Source: Robiginitomaculum sp. (lineage in GTDB: Bacteria > Pseudomonadota > Alphaproteobacteria > Caulobacterales > Maricaulaceae). From it: a DNA stretch of 64,000 bases. The stretch lies in NCBI GenBank assembly GCA_021647375.1, contig JAKIUV010000003.1:1-64000 (forward strand), given 5' to 3'. The notes under the pieces were generated by a model. That model was not told where the DNA came from. It saw nothing but the letters and a program-made list of their open reading frames with translations, and searched no databases. Positions 6,967 to 15,650 of the stretch are shown here, piece after piece. The position numbers were made by a program, and so were the translations under genes. Every line of letters begins with the position of its first letter. Position 1 is the first letter of the stretch.

Positions 6967-7265
6967 AACCTCATTTAGACACTTGCGATAATCTTGCCCG
7001 CGACATTCTTGCGAGATTGGTTATCGACGGCCAAGACAGCCGCGACCAAACACTGACGCGGGTCGTGAACAGGTTGGTCAGAGAACATGGTTTCACCATG
7101 GACGCGGCTCGCGGTGCGGCGGCCAAGGCAGTTGCCGAAACCGACAGCCGTAATATTGACGGCTATCTGGACTTGGACGCCAGTACCAGCACGGCGCTGT
7201 TCGTCAAAGTCGACGGCAATACCCGAGTCTTGTCCCTCGCCCAGATATTACGGTTTTTTGAGTAA
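6960..7265 (+). CDS. Phage hypothetical protein
   Basis: A 101-residue mainly helical protein with no family recognised. GGAGCAG precedes the ATG. Residues 15-70 form alternating charged/hydrophobic helices (LTRVVNRLVREHG, AARGAAAKAVAE). A short beta end with VLSLAQILRFF follows. It overlaps its upstream neighbour by 7 bases and shares TAATG with the downstream one. Function unknown. Confidence 0.55.
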   Translation: MLKPHLDTCDNLARDILARLVIDGQDSRDQTLTRVVNRLVREHGFTMDAARGAAAKAVAETDSRNIDGYLDLDASTSTALFVKVDGNTRVLSLAQILRFFE

Positions 7266-7486
7266 TGGCGGCACAGGGTCAAATAGATTTTGAGACATGC
7301 ACATCTTGCCCCGCGCCGTTTCGTTTTGACTGGGCATGTGTTTTTTGCACAGCCGCCCTGATCCTGACATTCCCTAAACCGCAAAGACGCGATTACATCG
7401 ACTATGCCTGTGGCCACAAAGGTCACAACCCCAATGATTTGAAACAGGAGATTATCAGACAACACCTCACCAAACAGGCCGCGTAA
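7265..7486 (+). CDS. Small zinc-ribbon phage protein
   Basis: 73 residues. Two CxxC-type pairs, CTSC at about 12-15 and CVFC at about 25-28, suggest a zinc ribbon, and a further Cys-Gly-His follows near residue 49. It begins at a TAATG junction with the previous gene. The family is not recognised; small zinc proteins of this kind in early operons are often host-transcription or nuclease modulators, but nothing here shows which. Confidence 0.55.
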   Translation: MAAQGQIDFETCTSCPAPFRFDWACVFCTAALILTFPKPQRRDYIDYACGHKGHNPNDLKQEIIRQHLTKQAA

Positions 7487-7519
7487 CGGCTTCATCAAAA
7501 ACCAACACCGGAGGATATT

Positions 7520-7684
7520 ATGGTTTTACTTTTATTGGCGATACTCGCCCTTTATTTTTGCATCGCGATTTTTGCCGGGCTTCACAGCCTGGTCAAAAAC
7601 AACAACGCAGATGCACCCGTTTTTCAGCTACTTTTTGCAATCGGCAAAGGCCTGTCATGGCCGCTTACATTGCGGAGCCAGTAA
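7520..7684 (+). CDS. 54-residue single-pass membrane protein
   Basis: A small gene with a strong GGAGGA ribosome-binding site (7509-7514) before the ATG at 7520. Residues 2-21 are almost wholly hydrophobic (VLLLLAILALYF...), followed by a short soluble tail. Its TAA shares an A with the ATG of the next gene. The good RBS and the coupling support it as real despite its size. A membrane peptide in the early operon could affect host membrane or lysogeny; that is inference. Confidence 0.6.
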   Translation: MVLLLLAILALYFCIAIFAGLHSLVKNNNADAPVFQLLFAIGKGLSWPLTLRSQ

Positions 7685-8088
7685 TGGATATGCAAACACA
7701 TGTGATAGAGCCAAACGGGTTGAACGCAGGCCAGACAGTTGAAAAACTGCAAGCCAAAATCCGGACTTTGGAGACAGTGATTGATGATCTGCAGGCAGAG
7801 GTCAAAGCACACGGACAATTAAAGGACGGCGGCGTATTGCCAAAAGACAACGAGCCATTCTTTGTTCTGGTTGCTCGCGACCCGTTTGCTCCCATCCTCG
7901 TTGATGCCTGGGCATTTCTGCGCATGGGCAGGTTTACAGAAGCCCAGCACGTCTTAAACCGCCTGTTAAATCCAACCTTGGTTGTTGACCCGCAAATGTC
8001 CGATGACCCGCAAATCATAAACGCATTTCGCATTGGCAGATATATGGCCGACTGGTTCAAAGCCAAAATATTGAACGGAGCGGGATGA
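7684..8088 (+). CDS. Phage hypothetical protein with N-terminal coiled coil
   Basis: 134 residues from the ATG of a TAATG junction at 7684. A heptad-like helix (VEKLQAKIRTLETVIDDLQAEV) occupies about residues 19-40. A globular part follows with RMGRFTEAQHVLNRLL. An alternative in-frame ATG at 7657 would lie inside the preceding gene. No family recognised. It ends in a one-base overlap with the next gene (ATGATG). Confidence 0.55.
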   Translation: MDMQTHVIEPNGLNAGQTVEKLQAKIRTLETVIDDLQAEVKAHGQLKDGGVLPKDNEPFFVLVARDPFAPILVDAWAFLRMGRFTEAQHVLNRLLNPTLVVDPQMSDDPQIINAFRIGRYMADWFKAKILNGAG

Positions 8089-8237
8089 TGTGGAGCCATG
8101 CAATAATTATAGCTTTCGCCGTAATAGCTATCCTCGGATGTATCATGATGATACCTGATTGGGTTTTTGGTTGGGCGCCAGATGAAGCCAATGACCCTGC
8201 CAACGCGGGCGCAAAGCGGGGGGACGGACATGCCTAA
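8088..8237 (+). CDS. 49-residue membrane peptide
   Basis: Small reading frame starting at the second ATG of ATGATG. Residues 5-23 are hydrophobic (AIIIAFAVIAILGCIMMI), then a short acidic and polar tail follows. It overlaps the previous gene by one base and the next by 8. With the 54-residue protein at 7520 it makes two tiny membrane proteins in one operon. Reality rests on coupling and composition only. Confidence 0.5.
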   Translation: MWSHAIIIAFAVIAILGCIMMIPDWVFGWAPDEANDPANAGAKRGDGHA

Positions 8238-8643
8238 ATCCGTTGCCGTTAAAATATCCGCAGGAATGCAAAACCTCGCGGTTGATACAGAATTACGCTT
8301 AAAACAGTTGTCCGGTAATGAGGATTGTCGCTTCATAACTTTGGTCGCGGACAATACTGGCCAAGTCCACTATGTGGCGAATGTAGAGCGAGAAGCCTCT
8401 GCCAATTTACTGTATTCACTTCTTGTTGGCTGGGCAAGGCGTGATGACCACGTAGCCGAACATGTCCGCCAAATGATTTTGAACGCGAGCAAGCTAGGTA
8501 AATCATCAGACCACCGCGCACATTTGCAATCCGAACTCGACCGATTGACGGCCTTATGTGAGCGCCCTGATGCTCGTCCGGTGGATTTCCATAACAAAGC
8601 CCGCGCTGCCAGACGGCTGGCTTCTCGCACGAAAGGAACTTAG
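8230..8643 (+). CDS. Phage hypothetical protein
   Basis: 137 residues from the ATG at 8230, which overlaps the small membrane peptide by 8 bases; a GGGGGACGG run precedes the start. The first half is beta-rich (KSVAVKISAG, CRFITLVADNTGQVHYV). The second half is helical and basic, ending RAARRLASRTKG. No family recognised. The basic C-terminus could bind nucleic acid. Confidence 0.55.
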   Translation: MPKSVAVKISAGMQNLAVDTELRLKQLSGNEDCRFITLVADNTGQVHYVANVEREASANLLYSLLVGWARRDDHVAEHVRQMILNASKLGKSSDHRAHLQSELDRLTALCERPDARPVDFHNKARAARRLASRTKGT

Positions 8644-8650
8644 ATTAGTT

Positions 8651-9010
8651 ATGCCCACGCCCGTCCGTAATTCCGGTACCAGATTGATATGTCCAAAATG
8701 TGGGCATGCACTGAATATCGTTGTGCGGGTGCCAAGTAAAATCAAGCTTTGTTTTTTGCACCCCTACGCCACCCTGGAACGCAAACAGGTATTCGCACCA
8801 AGGCGTCTCGGGCAAAACAGGTTGGCCAAATTAAAAACCGATATGAAGTTGAGCACACAGGCGCTCGACACCCTATTTGTTGACCACGCTGATTTTGTAT
8901 CTCTCGCCGAAAATGTAGCCCGACGTTTACTCCAGTCCGGCAAAGAATTGCAAGAACTGGCCGCCATCCCAAGAGAGAAAAATAGGGAAGGTAATGACCA
9001 TGAATATTGA
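8651..9010 (+). CDS. Phage hypothetical protein with one CxxC pair
   Basis: 119 residues from the ATG at 8651, 7 bases after the previous stop. ICPKCGH at about residues 14-20 gives a single CxxC pair; a second pair is not visible, though one more Cys follows near residue 35, so zinc binding is uncertain. The rest is helical and charged. It overlaps the winged-helix gene by 17 bases. Function unknown. Confidence 0.55.
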   Translation: MPTPVRNSGTRLICPKCGHALNIVVRVPSKIKLCFLHPYATLERKQVFAPRRLGQNRLAKLKTDMKLSTQALDTLFVDHADFVSLAENVARRLLQSGKELQELAAIPREKNREGNDHEY

Positions 9011-9458
9011 TTTGAATGTAGAAGCCATGTCCCGCCAAGACCTGATAGCCGCATATTTTGATCTGGTTGATAGGCTGGAAGCCATTTTTTGTGTCAATAA
9101 TGAAGGGTTGAACAGTGTCGTTGCATTTGTGAAGCACCACGAAACAAATAAGAAATATTCCTCCCTGGGATGCGCTAAAACACTGTGTCTTTTACTCTCC
9201 GGTAGACTAGTCAGCCGCGAAAGTATTGTCGCGGCTACAGCCACCAACAAAGCGCCCGAAGATTGCGTTACGGTTAGCGGCGGAATGGCCAGCGTTTACA
9301 TTTGCAATCTGCGCAAAATCCTTAAGCCGTTAAGGATTGAAATCATCACATCCCGTGGATTGGGATACTACTTAAACCCATCCCACATCACCCCCCTGAA
9401 ACAGGCAATAGAACAAGCGAGCGCACCCCAAGGGCACTTCCAAGAGGGCGCAGCATGA
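8994..9458 (+). CDS. Receiverless winged-helix regulator (OmpR/PhoB-type DNA-binding domain)
   Basis: 154 residues. From about residue 63 it follows the OmpR/PhoB C-terminal effector pattern: a helix with LVSRESIVAA, then VYICNLRKILKPL as the recognition-helix region, then IITSRGLGYYL as the wing. The first 60 residues are a short helical region, too small for a response-regulator receiver domain, and show no phospho-aspartate. By family knowledge this is a DNA-binding fold. Its place before the replication gene suggests control of phage or host transcription. GGAAGG precedes the ATG. Confidence 0.7.
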   Translation: MTMNIDLNVEAMSRQDLIAAYFDLVDRLEAIFCVNNEGLNSVVAFVKHHETNKKYSSLGCAKTLCLLLSGRLVSRESIVAATATNKAPEDCVTVSGGMASVYICNLRKILKPLRIEIITSRGLGYYLNPSHITPLKQAIEQASAPQGHFQEGAA

Positions 9459-9652
9459 TGTCCGGGTTCACAGTCATGGAAAAATTACGCAGTTGGCGGT
9501 GGCACAAAGACGGCTGGGATAATCGGCTTATTTGCCTACGCATCAACCAAGATCGTCAAACCCCTCCCCTTGCAAAGCACGGCTTTCCTAAAACTACAAT
9601 TCGCGAAGTCACTAATATGCTTTCCCAATTTAAAACAGACACAACAATATGA
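9455..9652 (+). CDS. Phage hypothetical protein
   Basis: 65 residues, rich in Trp and Arg near the start (KLRSWRWHKDGWDNRL). It overlaps the winged-helix gene by 4 bases (ATGATG) and the primase gene by 4 (ATGA). The coupling to both neighbours supports translation. No family recognised. Confidence 0.5.
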   Translation: MMSGFTVMEKLRSWRWHKDGWDNRLICLRINQDRQTPPLAKHGFPKTTIREVTNMLSQFKTDTTI

Positions 9653-12306
9653 GAGCAGATATTTTAGATGATGTCCGGCGCACTCTCATTGCCGACTTCA
9701 AATTTGTCAAGCGTGGTACTTGGCTGCAAAAGGGGACGTGCCCACAGTGCAGCAGCAAAGAATTATTTACCCATGCCGACAGCCCCTGGGTGATCAAGTG
9801 TGGGCGCTATAACAATTGCGGTTATGAGCGGCACGCCAAGGATCTATACCCTGATTTGTTCACGAAGTTTAACGACCGCTACAAACCAACAATGGAAAAC
9901 CCTAATGCCACGGCAGAGGCCTATTTGAAATATGCTCGGGGTTTTGACCTCAAATCTATCAAAGGCTGGTACCGCCAAGAAAAATATTGGCACCGTCACG
10001 GCGACAAGGGGACGGCCACCGTCCGGTTTGATATAGACCGTGCTAACGATGTGTATATGGAGCGCCTGATTGAAACCGTCGTGGTGACGGATAAAACAGG
10101 GAAAAGAACAAAGCGCAAAGCCAATTTTAACGGCAAACACCGTGGGCTATGGTGGCAACCCCCTGGTATGGAAATAAAGGATGGTGATACAGTCTGGCTG
10201 GTCGAAGGCTGTCTGGACGCGATTGCCCTAAATCTGAACGATGTTAAGTCCGTCGCAACATTGTCCGCCGTTAACTATCCCGCGCTGATGCTGGAAAAGT
10301 ACAAGGACAAGAAAATTCGGTGGATTTTCGCCCTTGATAACGACACAACCGGAAAAAAATACACCAAACGACATGTCAAAAAAGCCAAATCTGCAGAATA
10401 CAAAGTTGGCGCTGCGCAAATCCCGTCCGGACAGGGCGGCGGTAAAATTGACTGGAATGATTTGCACCAGCAAGGCAAGCTCGACGAAGAGTATTTACGC
10501 GAATGTCTATACCACGGTGACTTGCTGACGGCCAAATCAGCATTTGTGAAATCCATGCTGATCTGGAAACACGGCAATGCCAGTTCGTTTAGTTTTACCT
10601 TCAACAATCGTCTATATTGGTTCAAAACTGAAGTTGATAAGCTGAATAAAGCTATCGAAGAAGTCAGTATGGCTTATCCCGATTTGGATCCAAAAGAGAT
10701 ACGCCAAAAGGCTATCCAACAGGCCTCTATGCTGAGCGAGATTTGCAATTGCAATCCGCGCTTTCTATATTTCCAATCCCACGAAGCCACGGATGAGAGC
10801 TGGTATTATTGCAATATTTCTTTCCCCAATGGCCGCCCTCCCATTAAAACCACGTTTTCAGGTGGGCAAATCTCCAGCTCGGCAGAGTTTAAAAAACGGT
10901 TATTGACCGCCGCACCAGGTGGCCTGTTCATAGGCGGAGGCGGACAACTCAACTGGATTATCAAAAATCACCTTGCCAATATCAAGCAAGTAAAAACCAT
11001 TGACTATGTCGGATATTCCAAAGACCATCAGGCTTATATATTCAACGAATTTGCAGTCAAACACGGTCAATATTACAAGGCCAATGCCGACGAATATGTG
11101 GAAATTGACAAGCTTTCCATTAAAACCCTTAGCAAAACATTTAGGTTTGAAATTGGCAAGAGTCATGAACACAACACAGATTGGCCGGAGCTGGTATATC
11201 AGGCTTATGGCGTCAAAGGACTTATAGCATTGACGTTCTGGTTTGGCTCACTTTTTGCCGAGCAAATCCGTACAACCCAAAAATCATTCCCATTTTTAGA
11301 AATTGTTGGCGAAGCCGATGCTGGCAAAACTGGATTGATTGTGTTTTTGTGGAAATTATTAGGATTAGACGACACCGAAGGCTTTGACCCGTCAAAGGCC
11401 ACCACTGCGGGTAGACGCCGGAAATTTGCGCAGGTTTCAAATTTACCCATCGTATTGCTAGAAGGTGATCGGGACGAGGCATCAAAATACAAAGCATTTG
11501 ATTTTAACGAATTAAAAGACGCCTATAATGGGCGCGGCATTGGTGAACGCGGCATTAAAAATTCCGGCAATGAAACCTATGCACCATCATTTAAGGCGGC
11601 GATAGTCATTGCACAGAATGCCGATGTGCAAGGCTCCGAAGCCGTCATGCAGCGCCTCATCCATCTGAAATTTGACACCGAAAGGCATTCGCCAGCGGGA
11701 CGGCGGGCTTCAGATAAACTAGATGCTATGGATGTTGAACACGTGTCGCAATTTATGTTGAAGTCTATCCTAAACGAAAAAAACATTCTCGCGCATTTTA
11801 ATGAAAAAACTAGGTCGTATGAAGACAAGTTATCTGAAAATGAACACATTAAAACAGGCCGCATTGCCAAAAACCACGGGCAACTTATGGCGCTGGCCGA
11901 TTCTATGGTCAAGATTACCAACCTAGGTGAGGACAGGCTTCAGGAAATCCATGCACATTTAGTAATATTAGCAGTCGAACGCCAACGCGCCGTCAAAGCC
12001 GATCATCCGATGTTACAGCAGTTTTGGGAAACTTTCGACTTTCTCAATGCATCAAATGGTTATACACGGCAGAACCATTCACGTGTCGCCGGACTGATTG
12101 CCATCAACCTTAATCACTTCGTGAAAATAGCGACAGAAGAACGTCAGCAAATTCCGGCGCTGACAGACCTAAAACCACTGTTGAAACAAACACGCACCCA
12201 CAAATTTGTCGGCATCCGCGCCGTGAATACAGCGCTAGGTCCCGAACATAAAGTCACAGCATCCACCGTCAAATGCTGGGTGTTCGAGAAAAAGGGTGGC
12301 GCATAA
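9649..12306 (+). CDS. Phage primase-helicase (zinc finger, TOPRIM, P-loop ATPase)
   Basis: 885 residues. A CHC2-like zinc finger lies at about residues 29-65 (CPQC ... CGRYNNCGY). A TOPRIM module follows, with the Glu in VEGCLDAIAL (about 185) and the Asp pair in ALDNDTTGK (about 228). A helicase-type ATPase has Walker A GEADAGKT near residue 555 and Walker B IVLLEGDRD near 603. This layout is typical of phage and satellite primase-helicases that start and unwind DNA at their own origin. It is the largest early gene and overlaps both neighbours. The origin is not identified. Confidence 0.88.
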   Translation: MRADILDDVRRTLIADFKFVKRGTWLQKGTCPQCSSKELFTHADSPWVIKCGRYNNCGYERHAKDLYPDLFTKFNDRYKPTMENPNATAEAYLKYARGFDLKSIKGWYRQEKYWHRHGDKGTATVRFDIDRANDVYMERLIETVVVTDKTGKRTKRKANFNGKHRGLWWQPPGMEIKDGDTVWLVEGCLDAIALNLNDVKSVATLSAVNYPALMLEKYKDKKIRWIFALDNDTTGKKYTKRHVKKAKSAEYKVGAAQIPSGQGGGKIDWNDLHQQGKLDEEYLRECLYHGDLLTAKSAFVKSMLIWKHGNASSFSFTFNNRLYWFKTEVDKLNKAIEEVSMAYPDLDPKEIRQKAIQQASMLSEICNCNPRFLYFQSHEATDESWYYCNISFPNGRPPIKTTFSGGQISSSAEFKKRLLTAAPGGLFIGGGGQLNWIIKNHLANIKQVKTIDYVGYSKDHQAYIFNEFAVKHGQYYKANADEYVEIDKLSIKTLSKTFRFEIGKSHEHNTDWPELVYQAYGVKGLIALTFWFGSLFAEQIRTTQKSFPFLEIVGEADAGKTGLIVFLWKLLGLDDTEGFDPSKATTAGRRRKFAQVSNLPIVLLEGDRDEASKYKAFDFNELKDAYNGRGIGERGIKNSGNETYAPSFKAAIVIAQNADVQGSEAVMQRLIHLKFDTERHSPAGRRASDKLDAMDVEHVSQFMLKSILNEKNILAHFNEKTRSYEDKLSENEHIKTGRIAKNHGQLMALADSMVKITNLGEDRLQEIHAHLVILAVERQRAVKADHPMLQQFWETFDFLNASNGYTRQNHSRVAGLIAINLNHFVKIATEERQQIPALTDLKPLLKQTRTHKFVGIRAVNTALGPEHKVTASTVKCWVFEKKGGA

Positions 12307-12491
12307 TGACCGCAGCTCCTCCGCCAATCGCCATGTCCGTACCAGAGGCAGCACAAGCCTGCAGTCTGTCAGAGCGCCAGATGTGGCGCATTTTAAAAGC
12401 CGAAAACATACCAACCAGAAAACTAGGCCGCCGCACACTCGTACTCTACGACGGCTTAAAAAATTACATAGAGGGATTACCACAGTCATGA
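12306..12491 (+). CDS. Excisionase-like HTH protein
   Basis: 61 residues from the ATG of TAATG. It carries the AlpA/HTH_17 pattern (MSVPEAAQACSLSERQMWRIL, then IPTRKLGRRTLVL), a MerR-like winged helix used by excisionases to bend attachment-site DNA and favour integrase-driven excision. Two genes separate it from the convergent integrase. It could also be a regulator of the AlpA kind. It overlaps the next gene by 4 bases. Confidence 0.7.
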   Translation: MTAAPPPIAMSVPEAAQACSLSERQMWRILKAENIPTRKLGRRTLVLYDGLKNYIEGLPQS

Positions 12492-12709
12492 CACCTAAAA
12501 GCAGAGCAGCTATCGCCCGTAGAAAAATAGCCGCTGCTGAGCGGGCTATCATTGGTATTGGTGAACTGTATCAAGACATAGACAATAGCATTTATGAACA
12601 GTGCTCTATGGATGATTTTTGGTGGAAACGTCTTGAAGTCCTTAAAGCAATGGTCGAGCAATCACACGACCAAGAGGAAAAATTTCCACTCTTACGGTGG
12701 GGACAATGA
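12488..12709 (+). CDS. Phage hypothetical protein
   Basis: 73 residues, helical, basic at the start (KSRAAIARRKIAAAERA) and acidic later. It starts at an ATGA overlap with the excisionase-like gene. A Trp pair (DDFWWKRLE) lies near residue 40. No family recognised. Confidence 0.5.
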   Translation: MTPKSRAAIARRKIAAAERAIIGIGELYQDIDNSIYEQCSMDDFWWKRLEVLKAMVEQSHDQEEKFPLLRWGQ

Positions 12710-12710
12710 A

Positions 12711-12902
12711 ATGAAATTACACTCAACATCGGTTTGTGACTCCTGTAACGGTAAAATGCAAATATCGCTCAAGACATTAACGCACGGATTGGCTAAGTGC
12801 GACGATTGCTATGATCACCGAACCTTACGAAAAGACGAAATGCGCGGCGCAATCACATTATTGGCGCGGATAATTTATGACCTTGATAAAGCCAGTAAAT
12901 AA
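12711..12902 (+). CDS. Small zinc-ribbon phage protein
   Basis: 63 residues with CDSC at 9-12 and CDDC at 30-33, a spacing suited to one zinc ribbon, followed by a helix. The ATG is a single base after the upstream stop (TGAA ATG). The gene runs 28 bases into the convergent integrase gene, ending the early operon. Function unknown. Confidence 0.5.
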   Translation: MKLHSTSVCDSCNGKMQISLKTLTHGLAKCDDCYDHRTLRKDEMRGAITLLARIIYDLDKASK

Positions 12903-14041
12903 TCACACCACGCCTGCATCAATTCTCGCCGCAGATTAAGCCCTTTCCTGCGCCTGTAGGCGCGGCGGACGCTTGATCCTACCTTGTGCGCCAGCGCCAG
13001 CTCCGACACCTCGTCAGCATAGCCTGTGCAGTCCATTGCCCAATCTTTGAACGTCGACCGGAAGCCGTGTGCAGTATAATCTAGGTTCATGGCTTTCATT
13101 GTGGATCTAAACGCATTTTCAGAAAACCCTTTGCCCCGATATGGATAAACTAGGCCTGTAGCCGGCACGGGTCGGGGATCAGGCAATAGGGTGATCATGG
13201 CCGGGGTCAGAGGGATTATATGATCCGTATCACTGCGTTTCATGCGGCTGGCCGGAATTGTCCAAACCTTATTTCCTAAATCAAACTCGCGCCAGTCAGC
13301 ATGCCGGACCATATGCCCACGGGACGCCGTCAGTATAGTGAGCGCCAAAGCAAAGCGCGTGTCGTGCTTGCTACGCCCTAGAGTGCGGTAAAAATCCGGG
13401 GCATCGACGTAGGGCATAGCTGCGTGGTGTTTAACCTTGGGTTTGTGATCCGGAAGCAGATATTCAAGCGCACCTTTCCACCTCGCTGGGTTTGGTTTAT
13501 CCTGCGACCGCCAGCCAAGCACTGTGGCTAAATCAAGTGCCTGCTCTATCATACCGCGCGTCATCCGGGCGGAGTGGTTCATTGTGTACCAAATCGGCTT
13601 GATTACATCCTCGACATCTTTGACGCTTATCTGGTCTAAGGCCATATTGTTCAAAGGCGATGCGTGTTCCATGAGGCCGCGCCGCCACTTGATACCCGTC
13701 TTGTCCGATTTCCAACTTTTCTTCCTGCGATCGATGATTGCGGTAGCAGCATCTTTAAATGTCCGTCCGGTATTGTCCTGGTGCATGACGGTGCGAATAT
13801 CGCGTCCCTCAAATGCAGCTAACCTACATTCGGCGGCTATTTTTCGCGCAGCGGCAAGTGAGAGCGTGTTAATAGGAGCAATGGTGAGATCAATCCGGCG
13901 TTTGTTTTTAGTTTGCCTGTATATCCATGTTTTGGTGCCCTCCGCACGCACCCGCAGATACAAACCGCCACCATCGGCCAGCCAGCCTATTTTAGTAGTG
14001 TTTTTCACCATCAATGGTGTGAGTTTATGTATTTGACCCAT
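12875..14041 (-). CDS. int: P4-type tyrosine recombinase (phage integrase)
   Basis: 388 residues. The N-terminal region has the DUF4102-type pattern of P4-like integrases (LADGGGLYLRVRAEGTKTW). The catalytic domain shows the first Arg in LTASRGHMVRHADW, the H-x-x-R box in AHGFRSTFKDWA, and the active Tyr in VRRAYRRRK. Family members insert phages and islands at tRNA 3' ends. The start codon is about 150 bases from the 3' end of tRNA-Leu, with the gene pointing away from it, the standard layout for site-specific insertion there. Confidence 0.95.
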   Translation of the reverse strand: MGQIHKLTPLMVKNTTKIGWLADGGGLYLRVRAEGTKTWIYRQTKNKRRIDLTIAPINTLSLAAARKIAAECRLAAFEGRDIRTVMHQDNTGRTFKDAATAIIDRRKKSWKSDKTGIKWRRGLMEHASPLNNMALDQISVKDVEDVIKPIWYTMNHSARMTRGMIEQALDLATVLGWRSQDKPNPARWKGALEYLLPDHKPKVKHHAAMPYVDAPDFYRTLGRSKHDTRFALALTILTASRGHMVRHADWREFDLGNKVWTIPASRMKRSDTDHIIPLTPAMITLLPDPRPVPATGLVYPYRGKGFSENAFRSTMKAMNLDYTAHGFRSTFKDWAMDCTGYADEVSELALAHKVGSSVRRAYRRRKGLNLRRELMQAWCDYLLALSRS

Positions 14042-14187
14042 TCCCGGCTACACCTCGGACTACATTTTTGTTGTCATTCCCTGTCAGGGCATGGCACACA
14101 CTGACACAGTTTGTCCAGCCATAAGCAAATAAACCACACATAAACGGCACATTATGGCACTTCATGTCACTAACTGGCAAAGTCAAC

Positions 14188-14274
14188 TGGTGCGGCCGAG
14201 AAGACTCGAACTTCCACGGGTGTTACCCCACAGCGACCTCAACGCTGCGCGTCTACCAATTCCGCCACGGCCGC
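14188..14274 (-). tRNA. tRNA-Leu(GAG), probable prophage attachment site
   Basis: Read on the minus strand the acceptor stem is GCGGCCG paired with CGGCCGC, the D region has TGGCGGAATTGGTAGACGCG, the anticodon stem CAGCG/CGCTG holds loop TTGAGGT (anticodon GAG), a long class II variable arm follows (about TGGGGTAACACCCG), and the T loop is TTCGAGT. CCA is encoded (14188-14190). The 3' end faces the integrase, so the core attachment site is expected in the T arm or 3' stem. The gene appears complete, so the phage restores it on insertion. Confidence 0.95.
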
Positions 14275-14409
14275 ACATTGAGGAAAGGGGGGGTTAGCAA
14301 AGTATTGGGGGAATGCAAAGGGAAATATGTAACTACAGGGAAATATGCCGCTAGAGAGAAATATCAGCGGCGGGTTGATTTACTGATCTAAACACGCCAT
14401 TTGCAAAGC

Positions 14410-15099
14410 ATGAATAAACCGCCCTCGATTTTCTCCCCCGCCCCCGTTTCGTGGCAGAGTGCCTCTGCGCCTGTGGGTTATCTTGATGCTGTGGCAGTTA
14501 TGGAGGCGTGGGTTGCGGCGATTGCGGCTGGCGATGCCCATCAGCAGGCCAAAGAACTTATATGGACGCTGGAGCACCCGGCGCTTTATTCGGCGGGGAC
14601 ATCGGCTGACATATCCGACCTAATTGACCCTGACCGTTTCCCTGTGTTCAAAACCGGGCGGGGCGGGCAATATACCTATCACGGGCCGGGGCAATTGGTT
14701 GGATATTTTATGCTCGACCTTAAAACCCGTGGGCGAGATGTGCGCGCATATGTGGCCGGGTTGGAACAGCTTGTCATTGATACTTTGGCGGATTTTGGGG
14801 TGGCGGCGGATCGTCGTGCAGGGCGTGTCGGAGTTTGGGTGGATATGCCCGATAAAAGCGAAGCCAAGATTGCCGCCGTAGGTGTGCGCATCCGCAAATG
14901 GGTTAGCTATCACGGCATTTCTATCAATATAAACCCCGACCTGTCCCACTTCGACGGCATCGTGCCGTGCGGAATTAGTGAGCACGGCGTCACTAGTCTA
15001 CACGCGCTTGGTATCGAAGCGAGCCGCGCCGACGTAGAAGCGGTGCTCAAGAATAATTCCGAGAAAATTTTCGGGCCTATTGGTGCGCCTAACCCCTAA
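14410..15099 (+). CDS. lipB: Octanoyltransferase LipB
   Basis: 229 residues from the ATG at 14410 (an in-frame TTG lies 9 bases upstream). It moves octanoyl from acyl carrier protein to lipoyl domains, the first step of lipoate synthesis. The HGPGQLVGY box, the catalytic Lys in [10 protein letters not shown] and the catalytic Cys in [13 protein letters not shown] are present. It is the first host gene right of the prophage, and its stop overlaps the convergent DUF805 gene by 4 bases. Confidence 0.95.
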   Translation: MNKPPSIFSPAPVSWQSASAPVGYLDAVAVMEAWVAAIAAGDAHQQAKELIWTLEHPALYSAGTSADISDLIDPDRFPVFKTGRGGQYTYHGPGQLVGYFMLDLKTRGRDVRAYVAGLEQLVIDTLADFGVAADRRAGRVGVWVDMPDKSEAKIAAVGVRIRKWVSYHGISININPDLSHFDGIVPCGISEHGVTSLHALGIEASRADVEAVLKNNSEKIFGPIGAPNP

Positions 15100-15611
15100 T
15101 CAAATGTGCTATAGTCGGCGCCGGGGCCGTATTGGTTATCGTTTTCGTCTATGGGTATGGTTTTATCACCAATGAACATTGTGGCCAAGCTGGTGAGTAT
15201 GCCAGAGATAGCGGCGGGCAGGGTTATGCTTTGCGCCCAACCTTGCATTTGGGCCTCTAGCTCTGCTTCGCTCAGGTCGCCCTCAATCGATTCCATCATC
15301 ATTTCCATGAAATTACCATCACCGAAATATATCATGACAATGAGAATTCCGATTGTTCCTAGTATTAAATACAGCAATAAATATACCAAAAACATCCAGC
15401 CGCTTTTACCGCCTTCGTGCAGGCGCTTTATCCAAATAACCACCCAAGGATAGAGCAGTAAATATGCCAATAGCCCGGTTACTTTGCCAATCTCAGGGCT
15501 GACCAAATTGACCATGCTGAGGGCAGTCATGATCAGGATAAGGATAAACCCACCCCGGTAAAATTCGGCGGAGCTAATCCGGCCTTCTGGTGAAAATAGT
15601 AAATTGCCCAT
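15096..15611 (-). CDS. DUF805 family inner-membrane protein (paralog 1)
   Basis: 171 residues. It opens with the family signature [16 protein letters not shown] and has [13 protein letters not shown] after the second hydrophobic segment. Four membrane segments are visible, with an acidic, Met/Glu-rich loop (about residues 100-130) before the last. The function of DUF805 proteins is not established. It is one of three related genes in a row on the minus strand, last in order, and separated from the second by a hairpin terminator. Confidence 0.85.
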   Translation of the reverse strand: MGNLLFSPEGRISSAEFYRGGFILILIMTALSMVNLVSPEIGKVTGLLAYLLLYPWVVIWIKRLHEGGKSGWMFLVYLLLYLILGTIGILIVMIYFGDGNFMEMMMESIEGDLSEAELEAQMQGWAQSITLPAAISGILTSLATMFIGDKTIPIDENDNQYGPGADYSTFD

Positions 15612-15650
15612 AATTGCCTCGCTTGTGTTTTGTGGTCATGTCACGCAAAA

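Larger units (their letters stand above)
1..14190. mobile_element. Right part of a P2-type prophage integrated at tRNA-Leu(GAG)
   Basis: Phage tail genes, a repressor/Cro switch, a replication operon, an excisionase and an integrase lie in one block that ends 150 bases from the 3' end of a tRNA-Leu gene. The left end is outside the window. The tail order tape measure-U-D matches phage P2, implying a contractile-tailed phage. The control region differs from P2: an S24 autocleaving-type repressor implies SOS induction, and the integrase sits beyond the replication genes. No frameshifts were noticed in the recognisable genes, so the visible part looks intact. The exact right boundary and the duplicated core site cannot be set without the left end. 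Confidence 0.9.
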
